A stretch of 64,000 nucleotides of DNA, taken from assembly GCA_009760855.2 (NCBI GenBank), contig WPIO01000078.1:62001-126000 (forward strand). Direction: 5' to 3'. Each line of letters begins with the position of its first letter. The stretch's first letter is position 1. This document shows positions 1-36,100 of this stretch, piece after piece. A program made the position numbers and the translations under genes. The notes under the pieces are model-generated. The model worked only from the letters and a program-made list of their open reading frames with translations, had not been told where the DNA came from and ran no database searches. The DNA is from Cristatella mucedo (lineage: Eukaryota; Bryozoa; Phylactolaemata; Cristatellidae).

Positions 1-1082
1 CGATTGGGCGCGGCGGCGGGACGAGGCGGAACCGGAGCTTGATGGGGGAGGCTGCGGTCTGCTCGCTCGGCGCGCCGCCGCCGGCCCGGAGCGGCGGCGA
101 GCGCCGAGCCGACTCGGACGTGCGAGTGGGCGGGCGGGCACGTACCAACGACGGTCGCCGGCCGAGCTGCGGCGAGCCGAGCTCGGGCGCCATTGTGCGA
201 ACGCTCGGCGAAAGTCGAGCCGGCCGCCGCAGGGCGCCGTACAAACAGCGGGTCAATTAAGAGCTCAGACGCGTCGGGATTATACTTCAAACTAGCCGCG
301 TCTTATTCTAGCGCGTTTTTATGCGACGCGCTCTTTCGTTCCGCAGCGCGGCGACGGATCGGCTGGAAGGGCCATAACGTCGGCTGCGAAGCCATGCGCG
401 GCGTCGCTTCGCCCTCGGCATTGCCGGCTTGGGGGTCACGCCCCCAGCGTCGCGGACGAAGTCGCGCGCCGCCGACTCGCAGTCGTCGTTTGCTGCTTGC
501 CGCTCCCGGGGGGGGGGGGCTGCACCGCCTCGGGGATGCCCCCGAGGGCGACCGTCACGGCTCGGCGGCACCTGCGCCAGCCAGAATGCGGCGCTTGCGC
601 CTGAGCTTCGCCTAACGCGAGCCGCCGTCCCGCCGGAAACAGTAATGGCCGCTAGGGAGCTTTGCGTCGGCGCTGCAGATTCGATGCCGGGATCCGTCCA
701 ATCGAGCGGGCGAGTTCGCGTAGCGCCAAAATCCGCCGCGACGAGGCTCTCGAGGCGCCGCGGCTGCGCGTGGTGAATTGCGGATTAGTGAAAGGCGGAT
801 TTATGTAAGGCGGATTTGCGCGAGAACGCGCGGGGTCGGGGCCGAGTCGGGTGAGAGAGGGGAGACTGCGGCGGCGTCGGCTAAACGATTCGGCGGAGCG
901 AGGTCACGCCGTCTCGTCAGTGAGTCGAGCTCCTGGTCCATTCGCTTCGGCGCGCGCTTCTTCTCGCAGGTACGACCGACGAAAACGCTCTCCTCCCCCG
1001 CCCGCTTGGATCGCCATTCCCCGTCTCTCTCCTCGCAGCGTGCGGTGGCTTGGCCGCTGGCAACCAGCCTAGGGTGCTAGCC
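1..1082. other. GC- and CpG-rich upstream region, no gene recognised
   Basis: CpG dinucleotides are abundant. Open frames here have biased Arg/Ala/Gly/Pro composition and no recognisable domain. It could be an unmethylated CpG island that includes the distal promoter of ATP6V0A or the edge of another gene. Confidence 0.5.
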
Positions 1083-1168
1083 TCGAGCAAGGTCTGGCCG
1101 AGCCCCGCGGCAGGCATGCATGAAGCGCCTGAATGGAGATTAAGTTCTCTTAGGGCGCTATACCAATG

Positions 1169-1223
<55 letters not shown>
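1083..1223 (+). mobile_element. tRNA-derived SINE 3' part with expanded (TA)n tail
   Basis: The SINE 3' tail GAAGCGCCTGAATGGAGATT and TAGGGCGCTATA is present at about 1121-1162 and runs straight into about 26 TA units (1172-1223). Upstream, GCCGAGCCCCGCGGCA resembles the B-box region of the other SINE copies. Confidence 0.7.
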
Positions 1224-1224
<1 letters not shown>

Positions 1225-1264
1225 CCGGCTGTCACGTCCACCCTTCACTAATAACTCTAGTAAT

Positions 1265-1335
1265 AATAATCGTAATACACAAAAATGTTTTTACAGCGCC
1301 CTCGGAGAACCAGAATCTCTTTCTATGTACTTTGC
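1265..1335 (-). mobile_element. LINE A 3' tail fragment
   Basis: Reverse-complement copy of the LINE A terminal block: TAATAATAAT, then AGCGCCCTCGGAGAACC and AATCTCTTTCTA. Only the 3' end survives. Confidence 0.65.
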
Positions 1336-1432
1336 GTATATTGGAAAGGAGTGTGCCCAGCAGTCGTGGAAATCCGGCTTTTGCTATGGAACTATTTGCA
1401 TGAGCCATTTTCGCGTCCAGCCTAGGCCGTCC

Positions 1433-1557
1433 AGAATGCGTACCGAAAGTCGCTTAGGCTGTGAGTTCGCTATAATAAAAACTCTCCTGCGTAGCACCCA
1501 CATAGTCTTTATGGCTTTCTGGAGGTACATACGGAGATACAATACATTACAGTACAC
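1433..1557 (+). mobile_element. LINE B 3' end fragment
   Basis: Carries the LINE B terminal block (ATGCGTACCGAAAG, GGCTGTGAG, AAAACTCTCCTGCGTA, GGAGATACA) ending in ACATTACAG repeats. No coding part. Confidence 0.75.
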
Positions 1558-1597
1558 CGGATTACTCTGTAGGGCCAGACGCCCATGTCGATGTCGA

Positions 1598-1665
1598 AGC
1601 GCTAGAAAGAGAGCACAGAGAAAGCGCTAGAAAGAGAGCACAGAGAAAGCGCTAGAAAGAGAGCA
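1598..1665. repeat. 25-bp tandem repeat, about 2.7 copies
   Basis: AGCGCTAGAAAGAGAGCACA plus GAGAA repeats with starts at 1598, 1623 and 1648 and no mismatches over the first two units. Confidence 0.9.
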
Positions 1666-2323
1666 GCACAATCTTCCCCTTCGGATGCGGGCAGGCACCG
1701 GTCACCTTGCCCTACCACGCTCCTCAGCGAATGCCTGCGGCGCGCTTCGTTTAGCGCTCCGTTTGTCGCCCGCTCACTTGTGCGCTCGCGGCGGTGCGGA
1801 CGCCCGAGGAGGAGCGCTGCACAGCCCGACTTCCGGCGCGCTGCCGCCGCCGCCTCCTCCTCGCCTGCAGCAGTCGGCACGTCGGCCGGGCGCTGCGGAG
1901 GCCGCTCGCTTGCGTCGGACCTGACTTGCGTCGGCGGGCGTCCGGCCGATACCGGATCTGCTAGCGCGGCCGCTCGCGTCGGACCAGTCTTAAGAGCGGG
2001 CGTCCTGCCGATACCGGATGTGCTCGCGCAATCGCCTTCGGCAAAGTGACTTTCCATCAGTCACAATAATCTGATTACGCTGCCTGCGAACGCTTTTGAG
2101 TCGCGAGCGGTTCGATGCCCGACAGCTGCCCCGCCCCTGCGGCCGAGGTCGCCCACGAGCTCTCTCTCTCTCAGAGCTGCCCCGCCGCGCGAGCGTCTTC
2201 GCTGGCGGCGAGCCTAGCCTACGCTGGCGGCGGCGAGCCTCGCCTTCGCGCGCGGCCGCTTGCGGACGCCTCGGGTACTCCGGCGTTGCAGGAGCGAAGC
2301 GCGCGGCGTCTTCTGCGGCAGAA
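1666..2323 (+). promoter_or_regulatory. ATP6V0A: Probable ATP6V0A promoter and 5' UTR (GC-rich, tandem duplication)
   Basis: CpG-rich DNA directly upstream of the start codon. An imperfect tandem duplication of about 67 bp spans about 1903-2035; both units contain CGTCGGACC and CCGATACCGGAT. A short repeat of GGCGGCGAGCCT occurs at about 2203-2240. No TATA box is evident. The promoter assignment is by position and composition only. Confidence 0.5.
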
Positions 2324-26821
<24,498 letters not shown>

Positions 26822-27304
26822 CAAGCAAAAAAAGATCTCGTCCAACGCACTAGACAGACGATGTCATTCTCGCTGACACTGCTGCTGCTGCTGGTGCACG
26901 TGCCGGGGCTTCAACCGAAGCTTCCGTCTGCTGCAATACATGCTCTTGCCCGGCCTGCTACGTTGGCCATGCACGCTTCTCTCATTGCTGCTAGCGTCGC
27001 GCAGCGGAGCTGCCCAGCAGTTGGCCTGCTTAGAAGCCATATTGTCAGTGTCGTGGATTGTGGACCCCGAGGTCGTGCGCAGGAACCACTGCTAGTTGGT
27101 CAGTCGCGAGATTCTCGCCCACCGTCTGCCGACGTCGAACCCTGACTGGGCGGCCCTAGGAGCCCCAAACCTGACGAACCTTAGCGATCGAGCAGAAGCG
27201 TGAAGCACGGAAGTTGCCATCACCGAGCGAGCGAGCTCCAGCCAAGTACGGCTTCCCTACCGACGAGGGGCGTGGCCTCTTGCATTTCCCTGCGATGCAT
27301 TGTT
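26822..27304. other. ATP6V0A 3' flank
   Basis: Presumed 3' UTR and intergenic start. No canonical AATAAA seen. Contains GCTGCTGCTGCTGGTGCAC but no recognised feature. Confidence 0.4.
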
Positions 27305-27860
27305 GCCTGCCTCCAACTCCACGAAAAGCCGCAAAGACAATGTGAGTGTCACGAAGGAGAGCTTTCTATAGCGCACTCAAAGCCAAAGCGGCTATCGGTG
27401 CGCCGACGGTAGCCAATAGGCTTGATCTCGCGCGGCAAAGGGAAAGTGTGAAGCATAGCTGATCTTCAGGAGGGCAGCAGTGGAGGAAGTGACGTAGTGT
27501 GGACGTAGCAGACCAGGACGGCTGGAAAGGATGGGCCACAGTCGCAGCGGCAGGAGAGCGGATGTCGCTGCAAAGGAACTGTAGAAAGGAGTTTTGCAGT
27601 CTGTCTGGGACCTGCTGAGCAAAAGCTTCTGCTGCCAGAGTCCTTAAAACGAAGGAATGGAGCTGCTAGTTTGTCGTCCATGGGGGATCTAAGAGCACAC
27701 GTGAAAATGGCAAAACAGTTCAGCTAATTATGAAGAAGCTAAGCCACGGCAAACTTTGTTGGTCAGTATAAGAATTTTGCTGTGCATCTGTTGATCGACC
27801 GGGAGCCATCGCAGCTCCTCTAGGCAAGGAGATAAATGGCTGAACCTTCGGTATTTGTTG
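27305..27860 (-). mobile_element. LINE B 3' fragment
   Basis: Reverse copy: terminal block (ACTCCACGAAAAGCCGCAAA, GCGCACTCAAAGCC) then C-terminal coding MDDKLAAPFLRFKDSGSRSF and CSAGPR. Diverged and frameshifted. Confidence 0.72.
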
Positions 27861-28470
27861 ACCAGCCTTACAGCCATCTTCGTTACCAGCTATAGAGGCC
27901 TAATCACTGGAACAGTGCAAATGCTGTGAGGAAAAGGTTGGTTTTTAGCTAACTTCCAGACGTCATAAACTCAGGCATGTCATGTCGAACTCATACATGA
28001 GTTACATGCTTTGGAAGATGCACGGTAATTTGAATTAGGGGAGTCGCAGTAATACAGACCCGCAGTCACGAACACATGAGCCAGTTTAGCCGTCAAACTC
28101 GTGTCTAAGCAGGCTCTAATTTTGGCAAGGTTTGCTCAGATTAAATTAGACAGCAGAGGGAAATGGTGTTCACTAAATGACATGTCGTTTTGGAGCAGCA
28201 TGCTCAGTTTACGGGCTGACTTCGCGGAAGTGATTCTAGCTGAATCGATCCTGAGGGTGAGGTCTTCCAACTTGAGGGTGACCTTAGGCGTGCCTGTAGA
28301 TATTAGGCTGGTCTTATCATTGCTAAGCTAAAGCAAAATTGAGTCACCATCCGAGTGCGAATGTCGTTGATGCAGGCTGCACTGGAGAAGGTAGAGATCA
28401 AGGCGTAGGTAGAACCAAGTTGCTTCGGCATGCACGTGAAACACGCCCAGTTGTGTTTGGCGATGAAATC
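27861..28470 (-). mobile_element. Diverged LINE reverse-transcriptase fragment
   Basis: Minus strand shows [57 protein letters not shown] and INDIRTRMVTQF, aligning in order with the post-YADD region of LINE A. Many stops. It may be a third, older family. Confidence 0.6.
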
Positions 28471-28720
<250 letters not shown>

Positions 28721-29456
28721 TAGTGGGAAGAGGGCGAGCGACTCCGGGTGCAAAAATAGAGAGAAAGTGACAGATATGAAGCTGGGATTGCTGATGCCGC
28801 TGGACCGCAAACTGCCACCGGCATCAACAGCCAACCGATAGCTTGAAAGAAATAGAGGATTGAAAAGGTTTGTCTTGTAGGAGCCGGAAAAGACTTGCAA
28901 TTGAAAGAGGTTCAAGTCATAACGGCAGCTCATCCACAAGGTTTCGGCGATCTCGATAACCTTCTGGCGTAGCATCGGTGATTGCCGAACAGTTCGTGGA
29001 CTCCGGTCTGGTATCAGTAGCAGCGAAAGTGTTGAGAGCGCCGTCAAGTGTCAGGCAGCTAACATTAACGGTTTATTTGAAAAAAAAGAGGTGGGGCATC
29101 TCAAGAGGCACACGTTGAAAGCCGTCGCCGAAGCTTTGGTCGTATCACTACCTGCTTGCAGAAATTAGCCGGAGCTCTAACGGAGAACGTGGGGGAAGGT
29201 TAACAAATTAACAGCTGCTCCAACGGAAGAACGTTTGTGATGGTTACTAGCAACGGTAAGGATGTAATATGTTAAGAGCCAGTAGCCCTCTCTTATACCC
29301 TGGAGAGGTCTACGGGCAATATCAAACTGACGAAGCCTGACCGAGAAAAGCACTGGACATACTGTGGTACTGCCTGGATGAGCATGAACTGACAATGGAA
29401 ATACACGGACCAACTCAGAAATGGCGCCCTTAACTGAGGGAATAATTGCAATAGTC
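28721..29456. other. Unrecognised intergenic sequence
   Basis: Open frames exist on the minus strand but carry no domain I recognise. Confidence 0.4.
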
Positions 29457-29725
29457 TGTAGGTGAAAGAAGTTCTGCTTGACTGTGGAGCTGATGTGTTG
29501 TCATCTAGCAGAGTCTCAAACGAGTCAGAACACCCACATTACTGTGCACACTCTTGGGAAGATATTCTGGCCAAGCCCATTTGAGTTATAGCCTTTCCAG
29601 CTTCTAAAAGGTCCAAGTTTTCCCATAACTACTGACTTCATTTTATCGTCATTAAATGTGAGAACCTTTGCTGCCATCCAAGCACGAATGTCAGCCATAC
29701 AAGCTGCAAGGAAGTTGTTGATTTG
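29457..29725 (-). mobile_element. LINE A-like fragment, decayed
   Basis: CTTGACTGTGGAGCTGATGT, AGCCTTTCCAGCTTCTAAA, CCCATAACTACTGACTTCAT and TTTGCTGCCATCCAAGCACG parallel LINE A minus-strand sequence around the YADD-distal region. Confidence 0.65.
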
Positions 29726-29784
29726 CTTTCTGCAAAACACTGAGATCACATTAGCAGCAAGGCACCTCTACTGTATCATGACTC

Positions 29785-30235
29785 GGCTCCGTCTTACTAT
29801 GATGAACTGCCGAACCAGTCTCAGCCACCTCAGCTTTAGTTTATAGACAATGCATTAGCCGTTCAATTTCTACACTTTAAGACAGTCGGCAATAGAAGCG
29901 TCTGCTCCGCAGGCCCTGGACTGTTAACTCACTTCCACAATTCTTATGCAACGACATCTATTCTCCTGCTGCCGACTATGGCTCATCTTTTTCAGCGGTC
30001 CTGAGCTGCTACATTTATGCTACTCACTACCTCAACTGCTCTCATGACTCTGCTATGCTTTCTACTTTTTCTTTGTTGCGTGAGACGAAGTCTGTTGGCT
30101 ACCGAATTCGTACCGAAAGCCGCTTAGGCTGTGAATTCGCTATACAAAACTCTTCTGCGTAACACCCGCACTGTCTTTATGACTTTGTGGAGTTACAGGC
30201 GGAGATACATTACATTAAATTACATAGTTGTAGTT
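29785..30235 (+). mobile_element. LINE B 3' fragment with conserved 3' flank
   Basis: C-terminal region (AAGACAGTCGGCAATAGAAG, CTATTCTCCTGCTGCCGACT), then the terminal block and GGAGATACATTACATTAAAT. The next 85 bp match the 3' flank of the LINE B copy at 57027. Confidence 0.85.
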
Positions 30236-30315
30236 ATACTCTACCGGCTGGCTGCAGCGCAGCAGCTTCCGGCGGTCACGCTCCGCGAGAGCTGCAACAC
30301 AGCAATGGCAGAGTT
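30236..30315 (+). repeat. Flank shared with 57035-57115
   Basis: CTACCGGCTGGCTGCAGCGC, CACGCTCCGCG, GAGCTGCAACACAGCAATGG and CAGAG recur after the LINE B copy near 57027 with few differences. Confidence 0.85.
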
Positions 30316-31025
30316 CTGTGCAGTACAGCCCCATTTGTAAGCATCTTAGCATTGCATGCTGGCCACTGATCCTAGTGCTGATATTGCAACCATATGACAG
30401 CATGCCTCAAGTAGGGATTGCAAGGTAGCAGACACTCCCATGCTTTTGTAGGAGCCAATCCTCCACATTCTACACAATATTAACATGTGGTGGCCAGGTA
30501 CCCCTTGCCGGTATTATGTAGCTGTTCCTACCACATAACACGACAAGCCATGAGTGCCGATCATAAATCCCTGCTGATGCCATTAGAGTATACACAACAT
30601 GGCTGCTGATCCACACACTTAAGTAGTACTTTACACCTGCCAGTCTGAGCCGTCAAAAAAGGAGTGCCTAATGCCGGGTGCCCATGCTGTTGCACACCTA
30701 CCTACCTACCTACCCCTCGGATGCATCACATTACGTTACCACTGTTACTTCTCACACAATAATACACCGATACAAGTGCTTCAGTAAGTATTTCCTGTGT
30801 CATGCAGTTTACAGATTAGAACCAAGATTCAAGCAAGCAATGAACAATCCACTCAGTTCTACTTTCTCATAGTGCTTCCAAGTACTAAAAGCATTAGCTA
30901 ATCAACGTAGATGGCTGAACCTCATTCAGTAGGACATCATCGAATGCCTCACTGTGATTATCAATATTATTATTACTAAGATGTTATGATTTTAAAATGA
31001 TTATTACTAATAATTTTAATAATCA
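30316..31025. other. Intergenic, no feature
   Basis: AT-rich unique sequence, with a short (ACCT)n run at 30698-30715. Confidence 0.45.
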
Positions 31026-31105
31026 CAATAAAGCATTCGTATAACATTCTAAGAAACTAAACCTCTTTCTAGGCATATTAAATATGCTGCAAAGGAAGCC
31101 TGTCA
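31026..31105 (-). mobile_element. LINE A 3' tail fragment, decayed
   Basis: AATAAAGCATTCGTATAACA, CTAAACCTCTTTCTAGGCAT and TGCTGCAAAGG: a mutated reverse terminal block. Confidence 0.6.
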
Positions 31106-31578
31106 ATAGGGTAATCATAACAGGCACAATTTCAGCACGTACACACACTGGAAAGAACAATTCACTGACAAGACAGAGCAAAGTCTTTGTACCCATGCAC
31201 TGTCTTTCGATAACATACCTTTGCACATCTGCATAGAAGCTCGTCCCCTAAAGATCATGGGAGGTGCCAAAAGTTTGCTGATGGAGTCGGCATGAACATG
31301 CACTGTCCCTCCAACCGTGCACACTGACTGCTTCGTATCTGCGAGGTTCTTCTGTAGCCCGGTGTTAATTCGGGTCTGCAGCAGACTTTTGGCTGTTCTC
31401 TGGGAGGGGGGGTCAAGAGCAGGACTTATAAGCGACACCGGACACATAATGAAAGACAGCCGGAAAACCCTGGCGCTATTCACCCAGCTTTACCGGTAAG
31501 TCAGAAGAACAATCTCTACATCTACACGGTACAAGAAAAACTGGCAGATCGACAAACTGGCATTAAGCGTTTGGCTTA
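31106..31578. other. Intergenic, possible further LINE remnant
   Basis: Begins with LINE-UTR-like AATTTCAGCACGTACACACA but quickly loses similarity. Nothing else recognised. Confidence 0.35.
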
Positions 31579-31581
31579 ATG

Positions 31582-31637
31582 GCCGGTAGCTTCAACCACA
31601 CCGGTAGCTTCAACCACACCGGTAGCTTCAAGCACAC
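31582..31637. repeat. 18-bp tandem repeat, three copies
   Basis: GGTAGCTTCAACCACACC repeated three times, the third copy with CAAGCACACG. It reads GSFNHT in one frame. Confidence 0.9.
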
Positions 31638-31804
31638 GCGAAGGCAGCGATACGGAACAGGCAATGGGTCCCAGAAGGTAACTCTCTCGGGAGACGACAC
31701 ACTGCACATACTACCGACCGGTTGTCAGCCTTCTGGGGTGGGGGCGTTCGTTGCTAGCTTGCTCCCAAGTGTCGCCTAGGCATTGAAAGCCGCCTGTTCT
31801 GGTA

Positions 31805-31885
31805 AATAGTGCAGGAAGTAAGGTGCTTGCTCTTCACGACCGAGGTCGTGGGTTCGAATCCTACAGTGGGCGATCCTTTATTGCC
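31805..31885 (+). mobile_element. SINE head remnant (tRNA-like B box)
   Basis: GGTGCTTGCTCTTCACGACC then a perfect B-box consensus GTGGGTTCGAATCC and CTTTATTGCC. The same CTTTATTGCC follows the B box at 35250, suggesting a second SINE family. No intact cloverleaf. Confidence 0.55.
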
Positions 31886-32727
31886 AACTGCAAATGATGG
31901 TGACAGCCGGTAAGACTCTTGTGCCGCCATACAAAATGAGGCAAAATTAAAATTAATACATATACAAATTAATTATTAATTATTATTATTATATTAATTA
32001 TTAATTAATACAAATTAAATTAGCTAATACTCTTTTAAAGGCGAGTCTAGACAATCTAATCCTATCGCAAGTTGGACACGAATCCGGATTCTTCGAGTCT
32101 GAAAAGCATAGCGTTAGATCACTTGGTTACCAAAAGAATGGCGATACGAACGCCGGAGCTGCTTAGATAGCAGAGAATGCAGGTGCAGTCTAAGCAGCTC
32201 CAGCAGCAGGCCTCTGTTACCCAAAGCCGGTCTGCAGCGTCTCGCAGGCGTGTGACAAAAAAACAGGAGGTAACGGCAGTAGTTTTAATTATAAAACATT
32301 ACCAACGAATCAACAGAGATGAATAGAAGCTACACTGAGGACACACCATCTGCATTTACAGGTGCCTGCCGCACCTCCATCGCTAAAAAACATTTACAGA
32401 TGGCTTTTTCACAAAAAACCGTTAAAGATCGCTTTTTGACAGAGCAAAGATTCGAGAGCTTAACAGCAGCAGTAGCAATGCCACATACCCAACCCACAAA
32501 ATGAAACAACAAAAAAACCCACCGTGCTGCTTTTGTGCATCATTTCGATGCAGACACACCCCAAGCTTGCAGATAGGATTAACAGTAGCACCGATCGTCC
32601 TGCCAGCAGTGCACGCATTGTCTGGCACTGCCCGCGGGCAGTGCTGCTCGAGGTCGAGGTGCTGCTGCCACGGACGTGGCAGCAGCATATAGGAAAACGC
32701 TGAGAGAGCTCATCGAGAGCTCAGGCA
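31886..32727. other. TPK1 3' flank, no clear feature
   Basis: AT-rich (ATTATTAATTA runs near 31965-32020), then unique sequence. No clear polyadenylation signal for TPK1 identified. Confidence 0.4.
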
Positions 32728-32858
32728 TCAGGCTCTCACTTTCTTGATCCCCATCATCCAGAGTAGAGGAGCATCCGTTTCAATCGACACTTCCGACGAT
32801 TTGCCGTCGTAGGCGTTCGACGTGCTGACGAGGTCGCCGAACATCATCCGCTGACCAT
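32728..32858 (-). CDS. TPK1: TPK1 terminal coding exon 7
   Basis: Acceptor TTTCTTTTCAAG. A|AT gives Asn, then [18 protein letters not shown] and [10 protein letters not shown], ending VRA and TGA at 32730-32728. LVSTSN is the thiamine-contacting motif. It lies 3.4 kb from exon 6, separated by a LINE and SINEs. Confidence 0.92.
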
Positions 32859-33101
32859 CTTGAAAAGAAAGCACATCGTTGCAGCAGCTCCCAACCGCAA
32901 TGACCACGTGACCGTAACTCGTTAGGCCAATGCGCTACCGCTGGGTGGCTGGGTGGGGAGAGAGCGATCATCACGACATATGCAGCCTACGACAGCAGCA
33001 GCATATGTAGATTGCATACGTGATTCACTCCTTTAGCCTCATTTACATGTAGTACACATCAGTGGTGGAGTATTGGCAGATTTCAACCTCTTGCCGCAGG
33101 C

Positions 33102-33132
<31 letters not shown>

Positions 33133-36100
33133 TACTTGATAAAGCGCCCTCAGAGAACTTAATCTCTAGCATGCACAGTGTCAGCACGCATAAGCACGTG
33201 AACGACGAATCACAGGGACCCACTAAATCTGTCCTTAATAGGTTTGTTTTCAAGTTCTTTTTAAATGTGGTCAGGTCAGGGGATGTTCTGACGCAGGTCG
33301 GGAGGCAGTTCCAGGCTTTGGGAGCATACGAACTAAATGCACGGTCTTCAAAGGATTTGAGGTTTGTACGGGTATTGGTAAACTGTTGGATTCCGAAAAA
33401 CGGGTGGTACGACGCTTGACCTGATGGGGGAGTATGTCGGAGAGATAGGCTGGAGCGATAGAATGAAAGGACCTAAAAGTGAGCGACAAAACCTTGAAGT
33501 CAATCCGTTGCTTGACTGGTAGCCAGTGCAGGTCGGCGAAAAGTGGAGTAATGTGGCAACTGCTACGCTCACGACAGACAAATCTAGCTGCCGAGTTTTG
33601 CACCAGCTGCAATCGCCTGATCGCACATGCTGGTAGGCCAGTAAGCAGTGAGTTGCAGAATTCAAGACGGGATGTCACAAATGCATGGACCAACTTGGTC
33701 AACGACGTGGTATCCTTATCTAAACAAGCCCGAATTTTAGCAATGTTATGAAGCTGAAAATAGGCAGATTTGACTGTGGAACTGATATGGTCGTCTAACG
33801 AGAGGTCGCTTTGGAGCATGACACCTAGATTTTGAGTTTATTCAACTGGAGATATGCTGGCAGAGCCAATTTTGAGTTTCAGCCTTTCCAATTTGTGAAT
33901 CACACTGGGTTTGCCCATAACTAGTAAGTTAGTTTTGTCATCGTTTAGTTTTAGAAAATTTGCTGCCATCCATGTGCGGATGTCATCAATGCATGCAGCA
34001 AGTGAGTTGAGAGAATTTGAGGTGCTCGAAGGCTGGGAGGGATCAAAGCAAAGGTACAACTGAGTGTCATCCGCATAGAAGTGAAAGCCTAGATTGTGCT
34101 TGACAATCACATCAGCAAGAGGGAGAGTATAAACCGTGAAAAGAACCGGACCTAGCACGGAGCCCTGAGGTACTCCATATTTCAGAGGTACTTCAGATGA
34201 TCTTTGTCCATTCACGTCAATACTCTGGAGTCTCCCACTGAGATAGGACCTGAACCACTGCAGAGCAGTGCCAGTGATGCCCTGGCGAGATGAGAGGCGC
34301 TCTACAAGAACTTTGTGATCGATCGTATCAAAAGCTGCCGAAAGATCAAGCAAAACAAGCAGAGACACTCTACCCATGTCTCCATTCCTAAGTAGGTCGT
34401 TGTATACCCGAAGCAATGCTGACTCTGTGGAGTGATTAGCTCTAAAGCCAGACTGGAACTTACTAGCAAGGTGTGAGGTTTCGATATACGAGTTCAGCTG
34501 GTCCGCCACGACCCGTTCGAGTGTCTTGGAATGGTAGAAGGGAAACTAGGCGGTAGTTGCTCAAGTTCTCTTGGTCAAGTGTAGTTTTCTTGAGAAGTGG
34601 CCTGACTACAGCTTTTTTGAAAGGTGCTGGGACCTGACCTGAGGCTAATGACATATTAATTATGTTAGTTATGCATGGCAGCAGCAGATGAATGCAACGT
34701 AGGAGCAGGACAGTAGGAATAGGGTCCAGAGGACTTGTTGTCTTCTTTGATGGGGATATGAACTTCAGGACTAGATCACTAGTGACCTGCTTAAATGCAG
34801 ACATTGAGGTGCAGCCAGGAACCGAGGAACAGCATTCTAGTGGGGAGGTTGTCATCACAGGGATGGATTCCCTGATCTTGTCTATCTTCTGCACAAAGAA
34901 TCGAGAGAAGCGATCGGCTAGATCATCACAAGGATCATCAGGTAAGGAGCTAATCTGGGAACGGTTGAGGAGATGGTTTATTGTCGACATCAGCATTTTT
35001 GGATTGTGCATCTGTGATTCAACACTGTTTCTATAGGAGCTAGACTTGACCTTTGCTAGGATCGATTGGTACGACTTACAGTAGTCTTCATATGCCTGTC
35101 GATGGACAGTTAGTCCGGATCTTTTGTATGCTTTTTCAAGCTTTCGTTTAGTAGAGCTGATAAAGAACTGCCTGCTGTGAACTGCTTGGTCGCAGCCCGG
35201 CCGGGTGAGGTGAACGCATTTCACCACCCAGATCACGGGTTCGAGTCAAGCAGCATGCAGTTCTTTATTGCCTTCAGCAGGACTTGAACCCGTGATCTAG
35301 GTGGTGAAGTGTGATCACCTCAGCCGCCGGGATTCGACCATACAGCTAGGTAGTCAAGTGTCATCGCACGAGCATAATAACAAGGACAAGACATTTACAG
35401 CACCCCAATAAAACTAAATCTCTTGCTAGGCACTTGAAATATACTGGAAAGGAACCGTATCAATTGGTTTATGATAGCATACAGAGTGTCAGCAAGAATA
35501 CAGCACACAAAGAGCAATTCACTCGGACCCATGAAATGCTACGAGCAAAAGGTGGGTTTTCATCTTGTATTTAAATGCCATCTGCGTCAGAGGATGTGTT
35601 GATGCGAGTCAGTTCAGAGTTCCAGGCTTTGGGAGCGTAACGAACTGAAGGCACAGTACCTCGAGCACTTGAGTTTGGTTAGAAGCACAGCAAAACGACT
35701 TGAGAGTCGGAGGAGCGAGTGGCAAGCCGCAGGACCTGCCGAGGAAGTATTTCCGACAGGTCAAGGCCGGAGCAACAGACTGCAGCAGCAGCAAAGGGCA
35801 GCTCATTGTCACGTCGATCAGGCTGACGGCGCGGTACGAGCGTCCCGGCTACCACTTCGGACGAGGCAGCACGTGCTGGCGCTGGCGCCACTCGGCCCAA
35901 GCGCGCCTCTGACAGCCACCGGTGGCCGGCCGTAAACAAGGCTACCACAGCGAGCGCGAGCCGTCGTCGTACACAAAACAGCAACAACCGATCGCACGGC
36001 CGAGCATATTCCAAGGTGCCGGCAATGCGCAGGCGCCAGCGCGTAAACAGCGGCTGCGGCCGACGTCTAAAAACCAGCGGGCAAACAGCTGCCGCGGCGG

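Noticed and set aside
31850-31864. tRNA gene suggested by a perfect B box
   Set aside because: No acceptor stem or anticodon arm can be drawn; it fits a SINE head remnant.
32848-32850. TPK1 exon 7 starting at CGG after GTCAG
   Set aside because: Phase mismatch with exon 6. The upstream acceptor TTTCTTTTCAAG fits phase, pyrimidine tract and family length.
32900-32945. Possible tRNA-like sequence (GGTAGCGCATTGGCCTAAC on the minus strand)
   Set aside because: An A-box-like stretch without a B box; too weak.
35609-35812. [10 protein letters not shown] frame as the TPK1 C-terminus
   Set aside because: It lacks LVSTSN, and the true terminal exon with full alignment and phase was found at 32858-32728.
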